NCBI GenBank assembly: GCA_003249585.1
Contig: QKIM01000622.1
Location: forward strand, 1 to 15,589
Length of the DNA: 15,589 bases
Direction of reading: 5' to 3'
Source: Deltaproteobacteria bacterium
GTDB lineage: Bacteria > Myxococcota_A > Polyangia > HGW-17
The notes under the pieces were generated by a model, which saw only the letters and a program-made list of their open reading frames with translations, made no database searches and was not told where the DNA came from. The position numbers were made by a program, and so were the translations under genes. Below are positions 5,752 through 13,623 of this stretch, piece by piece. The first letter of the stretch is position 1; each line of letters begins with the position of its first letter.

Positions 5752-8328
5752 ATGGCTCAACTCCAGCGTTTCACCCTTAAAAACGGCCTCACCCTCTTCG
5801 TGGACGAGGTCCCCCAGTACCCTGTGGTAGCCGTTCAGGCGTGGGTCGGCGTCGGCTCGGCCGACGAGGTCCTTCCGGCCCAGGCGGGGATCTCCCACGT
5901 CATCGAGCACATGCTCTTCAAGGGGACCGGGCGCCGCGAGGTGGGCGAGGTAGCCATGGAGATCGAGGGCGCCGGCGGAAGCCTCAACGCCTGGACCTCC
6001 TTCGACGAGACCGTCTATCACATGGTCCTCCCCTCGGACCGGTGGGACCTGGCCGTGGACGTCCTGTGCGACGTCCTCCAGCATTCCACCTTCGACGCCG
6101 GGGAGCTGGAGCGGGAGAAGGAGGTCATCATCGAGGAGATTCGGCACAGCGAGAACAGCCCCTCCCACATCACCTCCGACAACCTCTTCGGCACGGCGTA
6201 CGACGGGTACTGCTACGGGCCGCCCATCATCGGGACCCGTGAGAGCGTCAACGCCTTCTCCCCCGACGATCTCCGCGCCTACTGCCGCACCTGGTACCAC
6301 CCCGCCAACGTCACCTTCTTCGTGGTGGGCGATGTTGATGCGCTCAAGGTGCGGGACGCCCTGGAGGCCTCCTTCTCCGATCCCGTCGACGATCGCCGGG
6401 TTGCGGACTTCAACCGCCCCCGCCCCGAGCACAGTCCAGGCCAGTCCGCGGTGACCGTCGCGAGAGGACCCTTCACGGAGGCCTACCTCAACATCGCCAT
6501 CCCCATCCCCACCTTCGACATGCGCACGGCAGCGGAGGTGGACCTGCTCTCCATGATCCTCGGCGACGGAGAGAGTTCAAGGATCCAGCGGGTCCTCAAG
6601 CATGAGCGAGAGCTTGTCCTGGAGTCCTACAGCTGGGCCTTCACACCCATGGGTGCCGGGCTGTTCACCATCGGCGCCGTGCTGACCCCGGAGAACATCC
6701 CCGAGGTCACCCGAGAGGTCGTCACCCTCCTGGGCGGCCTGCGGACCATCACGGCCGACGAGCTCAAGAAGGCCAAGGTGAGCCTGCGCTCCGAAGAGGT
6801 CGTGGCCATGGAGACCGTCCAGGGGCTGGCCAAGAAGCGAGGGTATTTCCATCAGGTCGCCGGGGACCCCCTGGGCGAGGAGGCCTACTTCGCCGCTATC
6901 GACGCCGTGACCTGCGAAGCGCTCCAGGAACGTGCGGCGCAGATCCTGATCGGCTCCCGATTCCTGAGCACGACCGTCCCCGATGATTTCCAGATCGACG
7001 AAGGGGTGTTGAGGGAGAGCCTCGTGGCCGTCCCCGAGGCCCCCGAGGTCATTATCGGCACCGCGAACCGTGACTTCGACCTCTACGATCTCCCGGGAGG
7101 CGCCCGTCTGCTGGTCCTCGAGGACCACACCCTGCCCTTCGTCTCCATGCGCTGCGGATGGGTCGGAGGGCTGCTGTCCGAGACACCCGAGGTCAACGGC
7201 ATCGCTCCGCTGGCCTCCTCGCTGTTCTCCCGGGGAACGCTGCGGCGAGACGGTGCCGCGGTCCAGGAGTTTGTCGAGTCCCGGGGGGGTTCCCTCTTCG
7301 GCTTCACGGGCCGCAACAGCTTTGGCCTCAGACTGGACTCCCTCTCGGAGACCTTCCCCGTGAACACCGACCTCTTCATGGAGACCCTCTTTCAGCCGGC
7401 CTTCGACGAGGATGAGCTTGAGAAAGGAAGGGAGCGCCTGCTGGAGACCCTCAAAGCCGAGAAGGACCGCCACTCCACGCAGGTCCTGCGGCTCTTCGAG
7501 CGGAACCTCTACCCGACGGATCACCCCTACAACATGAACATCAGTGGAGAGCGCGAGTCCATTCTCCGCCTGGGCCGTGGAGATCTCCTGGCCCACCTGG
7601 AGAACAGATGCCCTGCCTCACAGCTCGTCTTCTGCGCCGTGGGCGATATCGATGGACAGGCACTACACGAGAAGGTATCCTACGGACTGAAAAGGAGACC
7701 GCAGAGCAGGTCGCCGTGGACCCCCCCCTCCGTGGATACCTGGGGCACAACTCCGAAAGCGACCTATCAACGAGCCGATATCAGCCAGGATCACATCCTT
7801 CTGGGCGTACCGGGTGTCACGATCTACGATGAAGACCGGTTCCCCCTGGAGGTTCTGTCCCGCCTGCTGAGCGGGCAGTCGGGGAGACTCTTCCTCGACC
7901 TGAGGGACAAACAGTCCCTGGCATACAGTGTGAGCGCCTTCTCCCTGGAGGGCGTGGCGGCGGGGTATTTCGCCACCTATATCGTCACCAGGCCCGAGCA
8001 GGCGGACCGGTCCGTGCAGGGCCTCTCGGAACACCTCGACAGGCTCCTTCACGAGCAGGTGTCCGAGGAAGAGCTCTCACGCACTGTACAGTACATGGTC
8101 GGCACGCATGCCATCGGCCTTCAGCGGCGTTCTGCACTCTGCGCGGCAGCATTCTTCGGAGATTTGTATGGTATCGGACACGATTCCTACAGAAAGTACA
8201 AAGAACACCTTGAAGCTGTCACCGCAGATGATATTAAAAAGGTGGCCAGGAAATACCTCTCACCCGATAGACGACTGCTGGCGGTCTATGGACCCCGTGA
8301 CGTCTCACCAGGCAGAGCCGGGTTGTAA
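5752..8328 (+). CDS. Two-domain M16 (pitrilysin/insulinase family) zinc protease
   Basis: 858 residues in two homologous halves. The N-terminal half begins with the typical RFTLKNGLTLFVDE and carries the inverted zinc motif HVIEH (His49, Glu52, His53), with the third ligand in VIIEEI (Glu128 or 129), the normal spacing of about 75. The family segment LNAWTSFDETVY (78-89) follows. The second half (from about 441, YDLPGGARLLVLED) has lost the zinc motif: the matching place reads NGIAPLASSLFSRG (482-495). Near the C-terminus LRDKQSLAYSV supplies the conserved Arg718/Tyr725 pair, spaced as in insulysin (Arg824/Tyr831), which helps bind substrate. This fused active/inactive layout is like PqqL- and pitrilysin-type proteins. 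I see no signal peptide from the chosen start, so location is unclear; degradation of peptides is the expected role. A kinase gene follows 20 nt later, so the two are probably co-transcribed. Confidence 0.9.
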   Translation: MAQLQRFTLKNGLTLFVDEVPQYPVVAVQAWVGVGSADEVLPAQAGISHVIEHMLFKGTGRREVGEVAMEIEGAGGSLNAWTSFDETVYHMVLPSDRWDLAVDVLCDVLQHSTFDAGELEREKEVIIEEIRHSENSPSHITSDNLFGTAYDGYCYGPPIIGTRESVNAFSPDDLRAYCRTWYHPANVTFFVVGDVDALKVRDALEASFSDPVDDRRVADFNRPRPEHSPGQSAVTVARGPFTEAYLNIAIPIPTFDMRTAAEVDLLSMILGDGESSRIQRVLKHERELVLESYSWAFTPMGAGLFTIGAVLTPENIPEVTREVVTLLGGLRTITADELKKAKVSLRSEEVVAMETVQGLAKKRGYFHQVAGDPLGEEAYFAAIDAVTCEALQERAAQILIGSRFLSTTVPDDFQIDEGVLRESLVAVPEAPEVIIGTANRDFDLYDLPGGARLLVLEDHTLPFVSMRCGWVGGLLSETPEVNGIAPLASSLFSRGTLRRDGAAVQEFVESRGGSLFGFTGRNSFGLRLDSLSETFPVNTDLFMETLFQPAFDEDELEKGRERLLETLKAEKDRHSTQVLRLFERNLYPTDHPYNMNISGERESILRLGRGDLLAHLENRCPASQLVFCAVGDIDGQALHEKVSYGLKRRPQSRSPWTPPSVDTWGTTPKATYQRADISQDHILLGVPGVTIYDEDRFPLEVLSRLLSGQSGRLFLDLRDKQSLAYSVSAFSLEGVAAGYFATYIVTRPEQADRSVQGLSEHLDRLLHEQVSEEELSRTVQYMVGTHAIGLQRRSALCAAAFFGDLYGIGHDSYRKYKEHLEAVTADDIKKVARKYLSPDRRLLAVYGPRDVSPGRAGL

Positions 8329-8348
8329 AAAGGCATTGGAACTACGTC

Positions 8349-10682
8349 ATGTCCGATAAGGTCAACGGCGACAACAAGCAAGACTCCGGTTCGATGGACC
8401 GCGTGCCATCGTCCCAGTGGGCGGAATTCGACATCCCCCTGGACGGCGCGCTCTCCTCCAGTGCCGAGAAGCCGCAGCCGGGAGGCGCGCCCTTAAAGCC
8501 ACCGGTCCAATCCACTTCCGACACCCGCACCGAGGAACTCTCTTCCGGCCCCATAGAAGTCCCCGGGAAAGAAGACGTCGACGAGGAACTCATCGCCACG
8601 GTCATGCAGCGCCCCGACGGCTCCTCCTCCGGCCGCAAGCGCCCCTCTCTGGTCCCCCTCACCCAGGAGGAGGCGACCAGCAAGATCGCCATGGAGAACA
8701 CCATGGCGCTGCGCAAGGGCGCGCAAGGCAAAGACTATGATGACTATGATGATTTCGATGAACTGAGAGGGCAGTACGCCCACGACGAGGGACCCCTGAC
8801 GGGCGTCATCTTCGAGGGGAAATACAAGGTCGGCAAACTCCTGGGCGAGGGGGGCATGGGCATGGTCTACAAGGCCACCCACATCATGATGAAGAAGGAT
8901 GTGGCCCTGAAGATCCTGCTCCCCATTCTGGGCACCAAGCTCGACATGATCGAGCGCTTCCGCCGCGAGGCCGAGTCGGCCGCCCGCCTCAACAGCCCCA
9001 ACATCGTCAACGTGCTCGACTTTGGCCGCTCCGAAGACGGGACCTTCTATCTGGTCATGGACTACGCAGACGGTGTCTCCCTCTCGGATATCCTCACCGA
9101 GGGCCCCCTCAACTGGAAGCGGGCCTGCCGCCTCATGGCCCAGATCCTCGATGGTCTGCAGGCCGCCCACGACAACGGCATCGTCCACCGCGACCTCAAA
9201 CCAGACAACATCATGGTAGTACGGAGCGAAGGCGGCCGGGAAGTGGTCAAGATCCTGGACTTCGGTATCGCCAAGCTCTCCCAGCCCGAGGGCGAGGGGA
9301 TCAACCTGACCCGCATGGGCATGGTCTTCGGCACCCCCTCCTATATCAGCCCAGAGCAGGCCCAGGGACGCATCGTCACGCACTCCGCCGACATCTACTC
9401 CGCCGGCGTCATCTTGTTCCAGATGGTCACGGGGCGGCTCCCCTTCCAGGGCGAGTCCACCATCGACCTGATCAACAAGCACATCAGCGAGCCGCCGCCG
9501 CGGCCCACGAGCATCCTGAGCAACATCCCCGTGGATCTCGAGCTGCTCATCCTGCAGACCCTGGCCAAGGACCCCAAGGAGCGCCCAAAGACCGCCTACG
9601 AGATGCGGGCCTTCATCGGCAACCAGCTTCAGGTGACCACCTTCAAGACCACAGTCCCCATCCAGCCCAGCTCCCGGGTGCAGGACTTCTTCTTCACCGC
9701 GCTGGGCAAGTTTTTCATGGTCCTCGTGGTCCTCGCCGTTCTCGCCGCGGTGGCCATCTACTTCTTCTTCCCCCAGTTCCTGCCCTTCAAGAAGAGCCAC
9801 AGGGACACTGCTCCCGCCCAGACCGCCACGACCACCGACGCCATGGTCAGCGCCATGGCCATCACCGAGAAGGTGGACTCCGTGCTCTTCACGCTGATCA
9901 AGGAGGGCAAGTTCGACGAAGCCATCAAGCTGGCCGAGCTGGCTGTCGAGAAGAACCCCTCGGACGTCAAGGCCTCCAAAACCCTGGCCATGGTGCGCCG
10001 CTCCATCGTCGAGAAGGGCATGAAGACCGCCAACTCCGAGCTGGCCGCCCTCACCAAGACCGACGAGCTCGACCTCTTCATCAAGAAGATCCGCGACTGG
10101 AGCGCCTGGTTCCCCACCGACGGCGAGCTGCACAACCTCCTGGCCATGTCCTATTACCGGCGCGGCAACTTCGCCAAGTCCCTGGCGTCCCTGAACAAGG
10201 CCCTGCTCCTCAAGCCCTCGCTCAAGACCAAGCCCCTGATCTCCAAGAACATCATCCGCTACTTCTCCCACAAGAACCAGTGGGTGCGGACCACGGCCCT
10301 CAAGCTCGTCAAGGAGACCTACGCCGCCGAGACGGGAGACAAGCTCTCCTTTTTGGTCAAAGTGGTCAATGACAACAAGGTCGACGCCGACGACCGGTAT
10401 CGTCTCTTCCAGTTCCTCAAGGAGAAGGCGGCCACCAAGGGCGTCGTGGAGCTGGATCTGTGGAAACACCAACTGATCTTCTCCACCATGTGCAACGTGC
10501 GACTGCAGGCCAGTATCTGGTACCAGAAGAACGGCATCAAGGACGACCTCGAATTCCTCATGGCCATGTACAAGAAGAAGTTCTTCCTGACGGGGGCCGG
10601 CAAACGCGCCTCATCGTCCTGTTACGACGCAGACCTGGCCAAGGCTCTCAGGCTCTCCAAAAAACGAAAAAAACGCCCGTAA
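8349..10682 (+). CDS. Transmembrane Ser/Thr protein kinase with TPR/HEAT-like C-terminus
   Basis: 777 residues. Residues 1-158 look disordered and end in an acidic run (129-138, DYDDYDDFDE). The Hanks-type kinase domain (about 159-422) is complete: Gly loop LLGEGGMGMVY (164-174), Lys188 in VALK, helix-C Glu207, catalytic VHRDLKPDN (279-287, Asp282), DFG (304-306), the activation segment ending GTPSYISPEQ (328-337), and ADIYSAGVILFQMVTG. It should be active and may autophosphorylate at Thr/Ser of GTPSY. One hydrophobic segment (about 454-477) anchors it in the inner membrane. The remaining 300 residues are helical, with TPR-like pairs (508-545 and 594-625) and a HEAT-like stretch (642-700), probably a periplasmic sensor. 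However, the region right after the membrane segment is Lys-rich, which leaves topology uncertain. The Shine-Dalgarno is weak (AAAAAGG overlapping the M16 stop, 15 nt away), suggesting translational coupling to the protease gene. Confidence 0.93.
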   Translation: MSDKVNGDNKQDSGSMDRVPSSQWAEFDIPLDGALSSSAEKPQPGGAPLKPPVQSTSDTRTEELSSGPIEVPGKEDVDEELIATVMQRPDGSSSGRKRPSLVPLTQEEATSKIAMENTMALRKGAQGKDYDDYDDFDELRGQYAHDEGPLTGVIFEGKYKVGKLLGEGGMGMVYKATHIMMKKDVALKILLPILGTKLDMIERFRREAESAARLNSPNIVNVLDFGRSEDGTFYLVMDYADGVSLSDILTEGPLNWKRACRLMAQILDGLQAAHDNGIVHRDLKPDNIMVVRSEGGREVVKILDFGIAKLSQPEGEGINLTRMGMVFGTPSYISPEQAQGRIVTHSADIYSAGVILFQMVTGRLPFQGESTIDLINKHISEPPPRPTSILSNIPVDLELLILQTLAKDPKERPKTAYEMRAFIGNQLQVTTFKTTVPIQPSSRVQDFFFTALGKFFMVLVVLAVLAAVAIYFFFPQFLPFKKSHRDTAPAQTATTTDAMVSAMAITEKVDSVLFTLIKEGKFDEAIKLAELAVEKNPSDVKASKTLAMVRRSIVEKGMKTANSELAALTKTDELDLFIKKIRDWSAWFPTDGELHNLLAMSYYRRGNFAKSLASLNKALLLKPSLKTKPLISKNIIRYFSHKNQWVRTTALKLVKETYAAETGDKLSFLVKVVNDNKVDADDRYRLFQFLKEKAATKGVVELDLWKHQLIFSTMCNVRLQASIWYQKNGIKDDLEFLMAMYKKKFFLTGAGKRASSSCYDADLAKALRLSKKRKKRP
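8733..8750 (+). repeat. In-frame 9-bp tandem repeat in the kinase N-terminus
   Basis: GACTATGAT occurs twice in tandem and is followed by a related GATTTCGATGAA. It encodes the acidic DYDDYDDFDE run. The local AT-richness differs from the GC-rich surroundings. It is probably a slippage-derived expansion. Confidence 0.6.
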
Positions 10683-10734
10683 CCCCTTTACAAGCGCCAT
10701 AATCGGATCCATTCTGCCCAGTGCTTCTGGCGGA

Positions 10735-10772
10735 GCGTCCCCTTCGGGGAACCGCGTCCCCTTCGGGGAACC
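10735..10772 (+). repeat. Perfect 2 x 19-bp tandem repeat, each unit a small hairpin
   Basis: GCGTCCCCTTCGGGGAACC is repeated exactly at 10735-10753 and 10754-10772, then GAGCGTC restarts the unit. Each unit holds TCCCC-TTC-GGGGA, a 5-bp stem, alternatively readable as CCCC-UUCG-GGG. It lies in the 170-bp spacer between the kinase and M20 genes. There is no T-run after it, so it is not a classical terminator. It may be a REP-like element, a transcript-stabilising double stem, or a binding site. Confidence 0.7.
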
Positions 10773-10842
10773 GAGCGTCACCGCGCCGCCCGCCCATTCT
10801 CTTTCCGGCCCCTGCGCCCAAGACGTCCTCCCACCGAGGACC

Positions 10843-10847
10843 GGAGG
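10843..10847 (+). promoter_or_regulatory. Ribosome binding site deciding the M20 hydrolase start
   Basis: GGAGG lies 5 nt before the ATG at 10853. An in-frame ATG at 10721 would place the tandem repeat inside the coding region and add a Pro/Arg-rich stretch with no family resemblance, so 10853 is preferred. Confidence 0.75.
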
Positions 10848-10852
10848 TTCCC

Positions 10853-12049
10853 ATGCACAACGCCATCGTGGAAAAAGCCGCCCACTACCTGGACGACTGC
10901 AAACAGTTTCTCAAAGACATCATCGCCATCAAATCCCTCTCCTCCGAAGAGGGCGCCGTGGTCGAGCGCATCGCCGAGGAGATGCGCAAGGTGGGCTTCG
11001 ATGAGGTGAAGATCGACGGGTTCGGGAACGTCTTGGGCCGCGTTGGCAACGGCCCCCGCGTCATCGCCATGGACGCGCACATCGACACCGTGGACGTGGG
11101 CGACCCCGAGCTGTGGGCCACGGACCCCTTCGGCCCCGTGGAGAAGGACGGCATCATCTACGGTCGCGGCGCCTCGGATCAGAAGGGCGGCATGGCCGGC
11201 ATGGTGTACGGCGCACGGATCATGAAGGACCTCGATCTCCTCGACGGCTTCAGCGTCTGGGTCGTGGGTTCCATCCAGGAAGAAGACTGTGACGGCCTGT
11301 GCTGGCAGTACATCATCAAGGAGAAGGTCCTCGACCCCGAGGTCGTGGTCATCACCGAACCCACCAACCTGAACCTCTACCGCGGTCACCGCGGACGCAT
11401 GGAGATGGAGGTCGAGACCAACGGGCTCTCCTGCCACGGCTCCGACCCCACCCGCGGCGACAACGCCGTCACCAAGATGGCCGACATCATCAAGGACATC
11501 GACGCGCTCAACAAGCGCCTCGAGCCCACCCCCTTCCTGGGCAAGGGCACCGTGGCCGTCACCCACATCCGCTCCGTGTCGCCCTCGCTGTGCGCCGTCC
11601 CGGACATCTCCGTGATCCACCTGGACCGCCGTCTCACCGAGGGGGAGGATGAGGCCCTGGCCGTCTCCCAGATCGAGAACCTTCCCTCCGTGAAGGCCGC
11701 CGGCGCCAAGGTCCGCGTGCTCACCTACGACACCCCCTCGTACAAGGGCACCGTCTACCCGACTCGCAAGTTCTACCCCACCTGGACCCTCTCCGAGGAC
11801 CACAAGGCCGTCCGGGCCGGCATCGCCGCCGGTGAGATCGCCCTGGGCCGCAAACCCGTCGTGGACAAGTGGGTCTTCTCCACCAACGGCGTCGCCACGG
11901 CCGGCATGTTCAACATCCCCACCATCGGCTTCGGCCCCGCCAACGAGGTCTACGCCCACGCGCCCACGGACCAGATCCCCGTGGAACACCTGGAGAAGGT
12001 CATGGCCTTCTACGCCGCCTTCGTAAAGACCTACGCCGAGACCAACTGA
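10853..12049 (+). CDS. ygeY: M20 metallohydrolase, YgeY family
   Basis: 398 residues. Di-zinc amidohydrolase/peptidase of clan MH with the expected ligands: DAHIDTV (His76, catalytic Asp78), GRGASDQKGG (bridging Asp109), the EE pair in QEEDCDG (Glu143 general base, Glu144 ligand), TEPT (Glu169) and YAHAPTD (His369). The segments EEDCDGLCWQYIIKE (143-157), YRGHRGRMEMEV (176-187) and LSCHGSDPTRGDNA (192-205) are the ones I know from the YgeY 'selenium metabolism-linked hydrolase' group, which sets it apart from plain ArgE/DapE. The true substrate of that group is not established. None of the usual neighbours (ssnA, selenium-dependent hydroxylase subunits, dihydropyrimidinase) is in this window, so a general acyl-amino-acid or dipeptide hydrolase role remains possible. 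It is probably the first gene of a unit with ndk, which starts 25 nt after its stop codon. Confidence 0.85.
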   Translation: MHNAIVEKAAHYLDDCKQFLKDIIAIKSLSSEEGAVVERIAEEMRKVGFDEVKIDGFGNVLGRVGNGPRVIAMDAHIDTVDVGDPELWATDPFGPVEKDGIIYGRGASDQKGGMAGMVYGARIMKDLDLLDGFSVWVVGSIQEEDCDGLCWQYIIKEKVLDPEVVVITEPTNLNLYRGHRGRMEMEVETNGLSCHGSDPTRGDNAVTKMADIIKDIDALNKRLEPTPFLGKGTVAVTHIRSVSPSLCAVPDISVIHLDRRLTEGEDEALAVSQIENLPSVKAAGAKVRVLTYDTPSYKGTVYPTRKFYPTWTLSEDHKAVRAGIAAGEIALGRKPVVDKWVFSTNGVATAGMFNIPTIGFGPANEVYAHAPTDQIPVEHLEKVMAFYAAFVKTYAETN

Positions 12050-12074
12050 CCCCGAACCCCCCCAAGGAGCCATC

Positions 12075-12500
12075 ATGGAAAGGACCATCGCCATTATCAA
12101 ACCCGACGCCGTGAAGGGCGCGCACATCGGTGAGATCATCGCCGCCATCGAGGCAGAAGGGCTCGCCATCGAGGCCATGGAATTCATGCGCCTGTCCGCC
12201 GCCCAGGCCCGCGGCTTCTACTCGGTCCACGAAGGCAAGCACTTCTTCGACCGTCTCATCGAGTACATGACCTCGGGTCCCATCGTGGCCCTGGTTCTCG
12301 CCGGTGAGGAGGCCATCCCACGGTGGCGCACCCTCATGGGCCCCACAAACCCCGAACAGGCGGCTCCGGAGACCCTCCGCGGCCGCTTCGGCCAGAGCCT
12401 CACCTTCAACGCCGTCCACGGCTCCGATGCCCCCGAGACCGCTGCCTACGAGATGTCCTATCTCTTCGGTGGGAGGCACCTCAATGGACTCCGCGCCTGA
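12075..12500 (+). CDS. ndk: Nucleoside diphosphate kinase
   Basis: 141 residues, the normal length. Transfers the gamma phosphate from ATP to other NDPs and dNDPs via a phosphohistidine. Key motifs: TIAIIKPDAV (4-13, Lys9), Tyr49 in GFYSVHEGKHFF, the MTSGP loop (65-69), RWRTLMGPTNP (83-93), and FNAVHGSDAPETAAYE (111-126) with the active-site His115 and Asn112. All active-site residues expected by eye are present. The start is set by AAGGAG 5 nt upstream (12064-12069). It lies 25 nt after the M20 gene, and its last 17 nt overlap the start of rlmN, implying co-transcription and translational coupling. Confidence 0.97.
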   Translation: MERTIAIIKPDAVKGAHIGEIIAAIEAEGLAIEAMEFMRLSAAQARGFYSVHEGKHFFDRLIEYMTSGPIVALVLAGEEAIPRWRTLMGPTNPEQAAPETLRGRFGQSLTFNAVHGSDAPETAAYEMSYLFGGRHLNGLRA

Positions 12501-13623
12501 GCTCTTCTCCCTCACGCCCGTGGAGCTCAGGGACTTCTTCTTCGACCTCGGCGAGCCCCCCTTTCGGGGGGATCAACTCTTCCGGTGGCTCCACAAGGTA
12601 GGCGCCTCCTCCTACGACGAGATGACGGACATGTCCCGGGTCCTTCGGACCTCCCTCGAGGAGCGCCTGCCCTTTGCCACGCCCCTCACCCTCGTCGAGG
12701 AGGCCGTCTCCCGCGACGGGAGCGTCAAGCTCGCCTCCCAGACGGTCGACGGGCTCCCCGTGGAGTCGGTCCTCATCCCAGGGACGGGGCTGGACCGCCG
12801 CAACTACACCCTCTGCGTCTCCACGCAGTCAGGCTGTTCCCTGGGGTGCACCTTCTGCGAGACCGCCACCATGGGGTTTCTCAAGAACCTCTCGGCGGGG
12901 GAGATCGCCTATCAGGTCACGCTGGCTCTCCATACACTCCAGAAACATCTCGGAGAAAAATGGAACGAACTGCCCCGGGAGCAGTGGATCACCAACATCG
13001 TGTACATGGGGATGGGAGAGCCCTTCCTCAACCTCGACAACGTCATCCGCTCCATCCGCATCCTCACGGACGCCAAGGGGCTCAACTTCTCCCAGCGCCG
13101 CATCACCGTCTCCACGGCGGGGGTTGTCGCGGGGTTTGCCCGGCTCGCCGCCGAGCCCGATCTGCACATCAACCTCGCCGTCTCTCTCAACAGCCCTGTG
13201 GAGGAGGTCCGGCGGGAGCTCATGCCCATCTCCCGGCGTCATCCCATCAGCGAGCTCGTGGCGGCCCTCCGGGACTTCCCCCTGCCCAAGCGTCAGCGAA
13301 TTACCATAGAATATATCATGTTTGATGGTATAAACGACACGATGGAAGACGCGGGCAAGCTTGCCGCCCTGCTCAGGGGGTTGAGCGTGAAGATCAACCT
13401 CATCCCCTACAATGTAGGCTCCGTGCCCAAGCAGGCGGGCCGACGGGCGCTCCTGCCGACTCCACGGGACACGATCGACCGGTTCGCGGAATATCTGCGC
13501 GGCAAGGGCTTCGCGGTGACCGTCCGGGCTTCTGCCGGACAGGACATCGCGGCGGCCTGCGGCCAGCTGGCCCGCAAGACCAGGCGGAGCGAGAAGGATG
13601 GGTTCCCCGGGGACACCGAATAA
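12484..13623 (+). CDS. rlmN: 23S rRNA adenine-2503 C2 methyltransferase, radical SAM
   Basis: 379 residues (E. coli RlmN is 384). Methylates C2 of A2503 in 23S rRNA, and in E. coli also A37 of some tRNAs, through a methyl-cysteine intermediate. The radical SAM cluster motif CSLGCTFC gives Cys118, Cys122 and Cys125. The methyl-carrying cysteine is Cys359 in AACGQL. Cys111 in LCVSTQ matches the conserved second cysteine region. Other hallmarks are YMGMGEPFLN (174-183), VSTAG (209-213), LAVSLN (231-236), EYIMFDGIN (276-284), and INLIPYN (304-310). The start at 12484 has GGGAGG 7 nt upstream and lies inside the end of ndk; a 60-residue upstream extension in the same frame would be entirely within ndk and is rejected. 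The last 26 nt overlap the downstream regulator gene. Confidence 0.95.
   Translation: MDSAPELFSLTPVELRDFFFDLGEPPFRGDQLFRWLHKVGASSYDEMTDMSRVLRTSLEERLPFATPLTLVEEAVSRDGSVKLASQTVDGLPVESVLIPGTGLDRRNYTLCVSTQSGCSLGCTFCETATMGFLKNLSAGEIAYQVTLALHTLQKHLGEKWNELPREQWITNIVYMGMGEPFLNLDNVIRSIRILTDAKGLNFSQRRITVSTAGVVAGFARLAAEPDLHINLAVSLNSPVEEVRRELMPISRRHPISELVAALRDFPLPKRQRITIEYIMFDGINDTMEDAGKLAALLRGLSVKINLIPYNVGSVPKQAGRRALLPTPRDTIDRFAEYLRGKGFAVTVRASAGQDIAAACGQLARKTRRSEKDGFPGDTE
13586..13589 (+). promoter_or_regulatory. Ribosome binding site of the membrane regulator gene
   Basis: GGAG lies 8 nt before the ATG at 13598, inside the 3' end of rlmN. It supports a start that overlaps rlmN by 26 nt and gives an N-terminal membrane segment at residues 14-33. 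Confidence 0.55.

Noticed and set aside
5620..6432. 271-codon upstream extension of the glycerate kinase frame
   Set aside because: It lies opposite the N-terminal catalytic half of the M16 protease, has no family similarity, and glycerate kinases begin just before APDSFKG.
8493..10472. 659-codon open frame antisense to the Ser/Thr kinase gene
   Set aside because: It mirrors the kinase reading frame, as expected where third positions are nearly all G/C. Its translation is Gly/Val/Asp/Leu-rich without a recognisable domain, and the plus-strand kinase is unmistakable.
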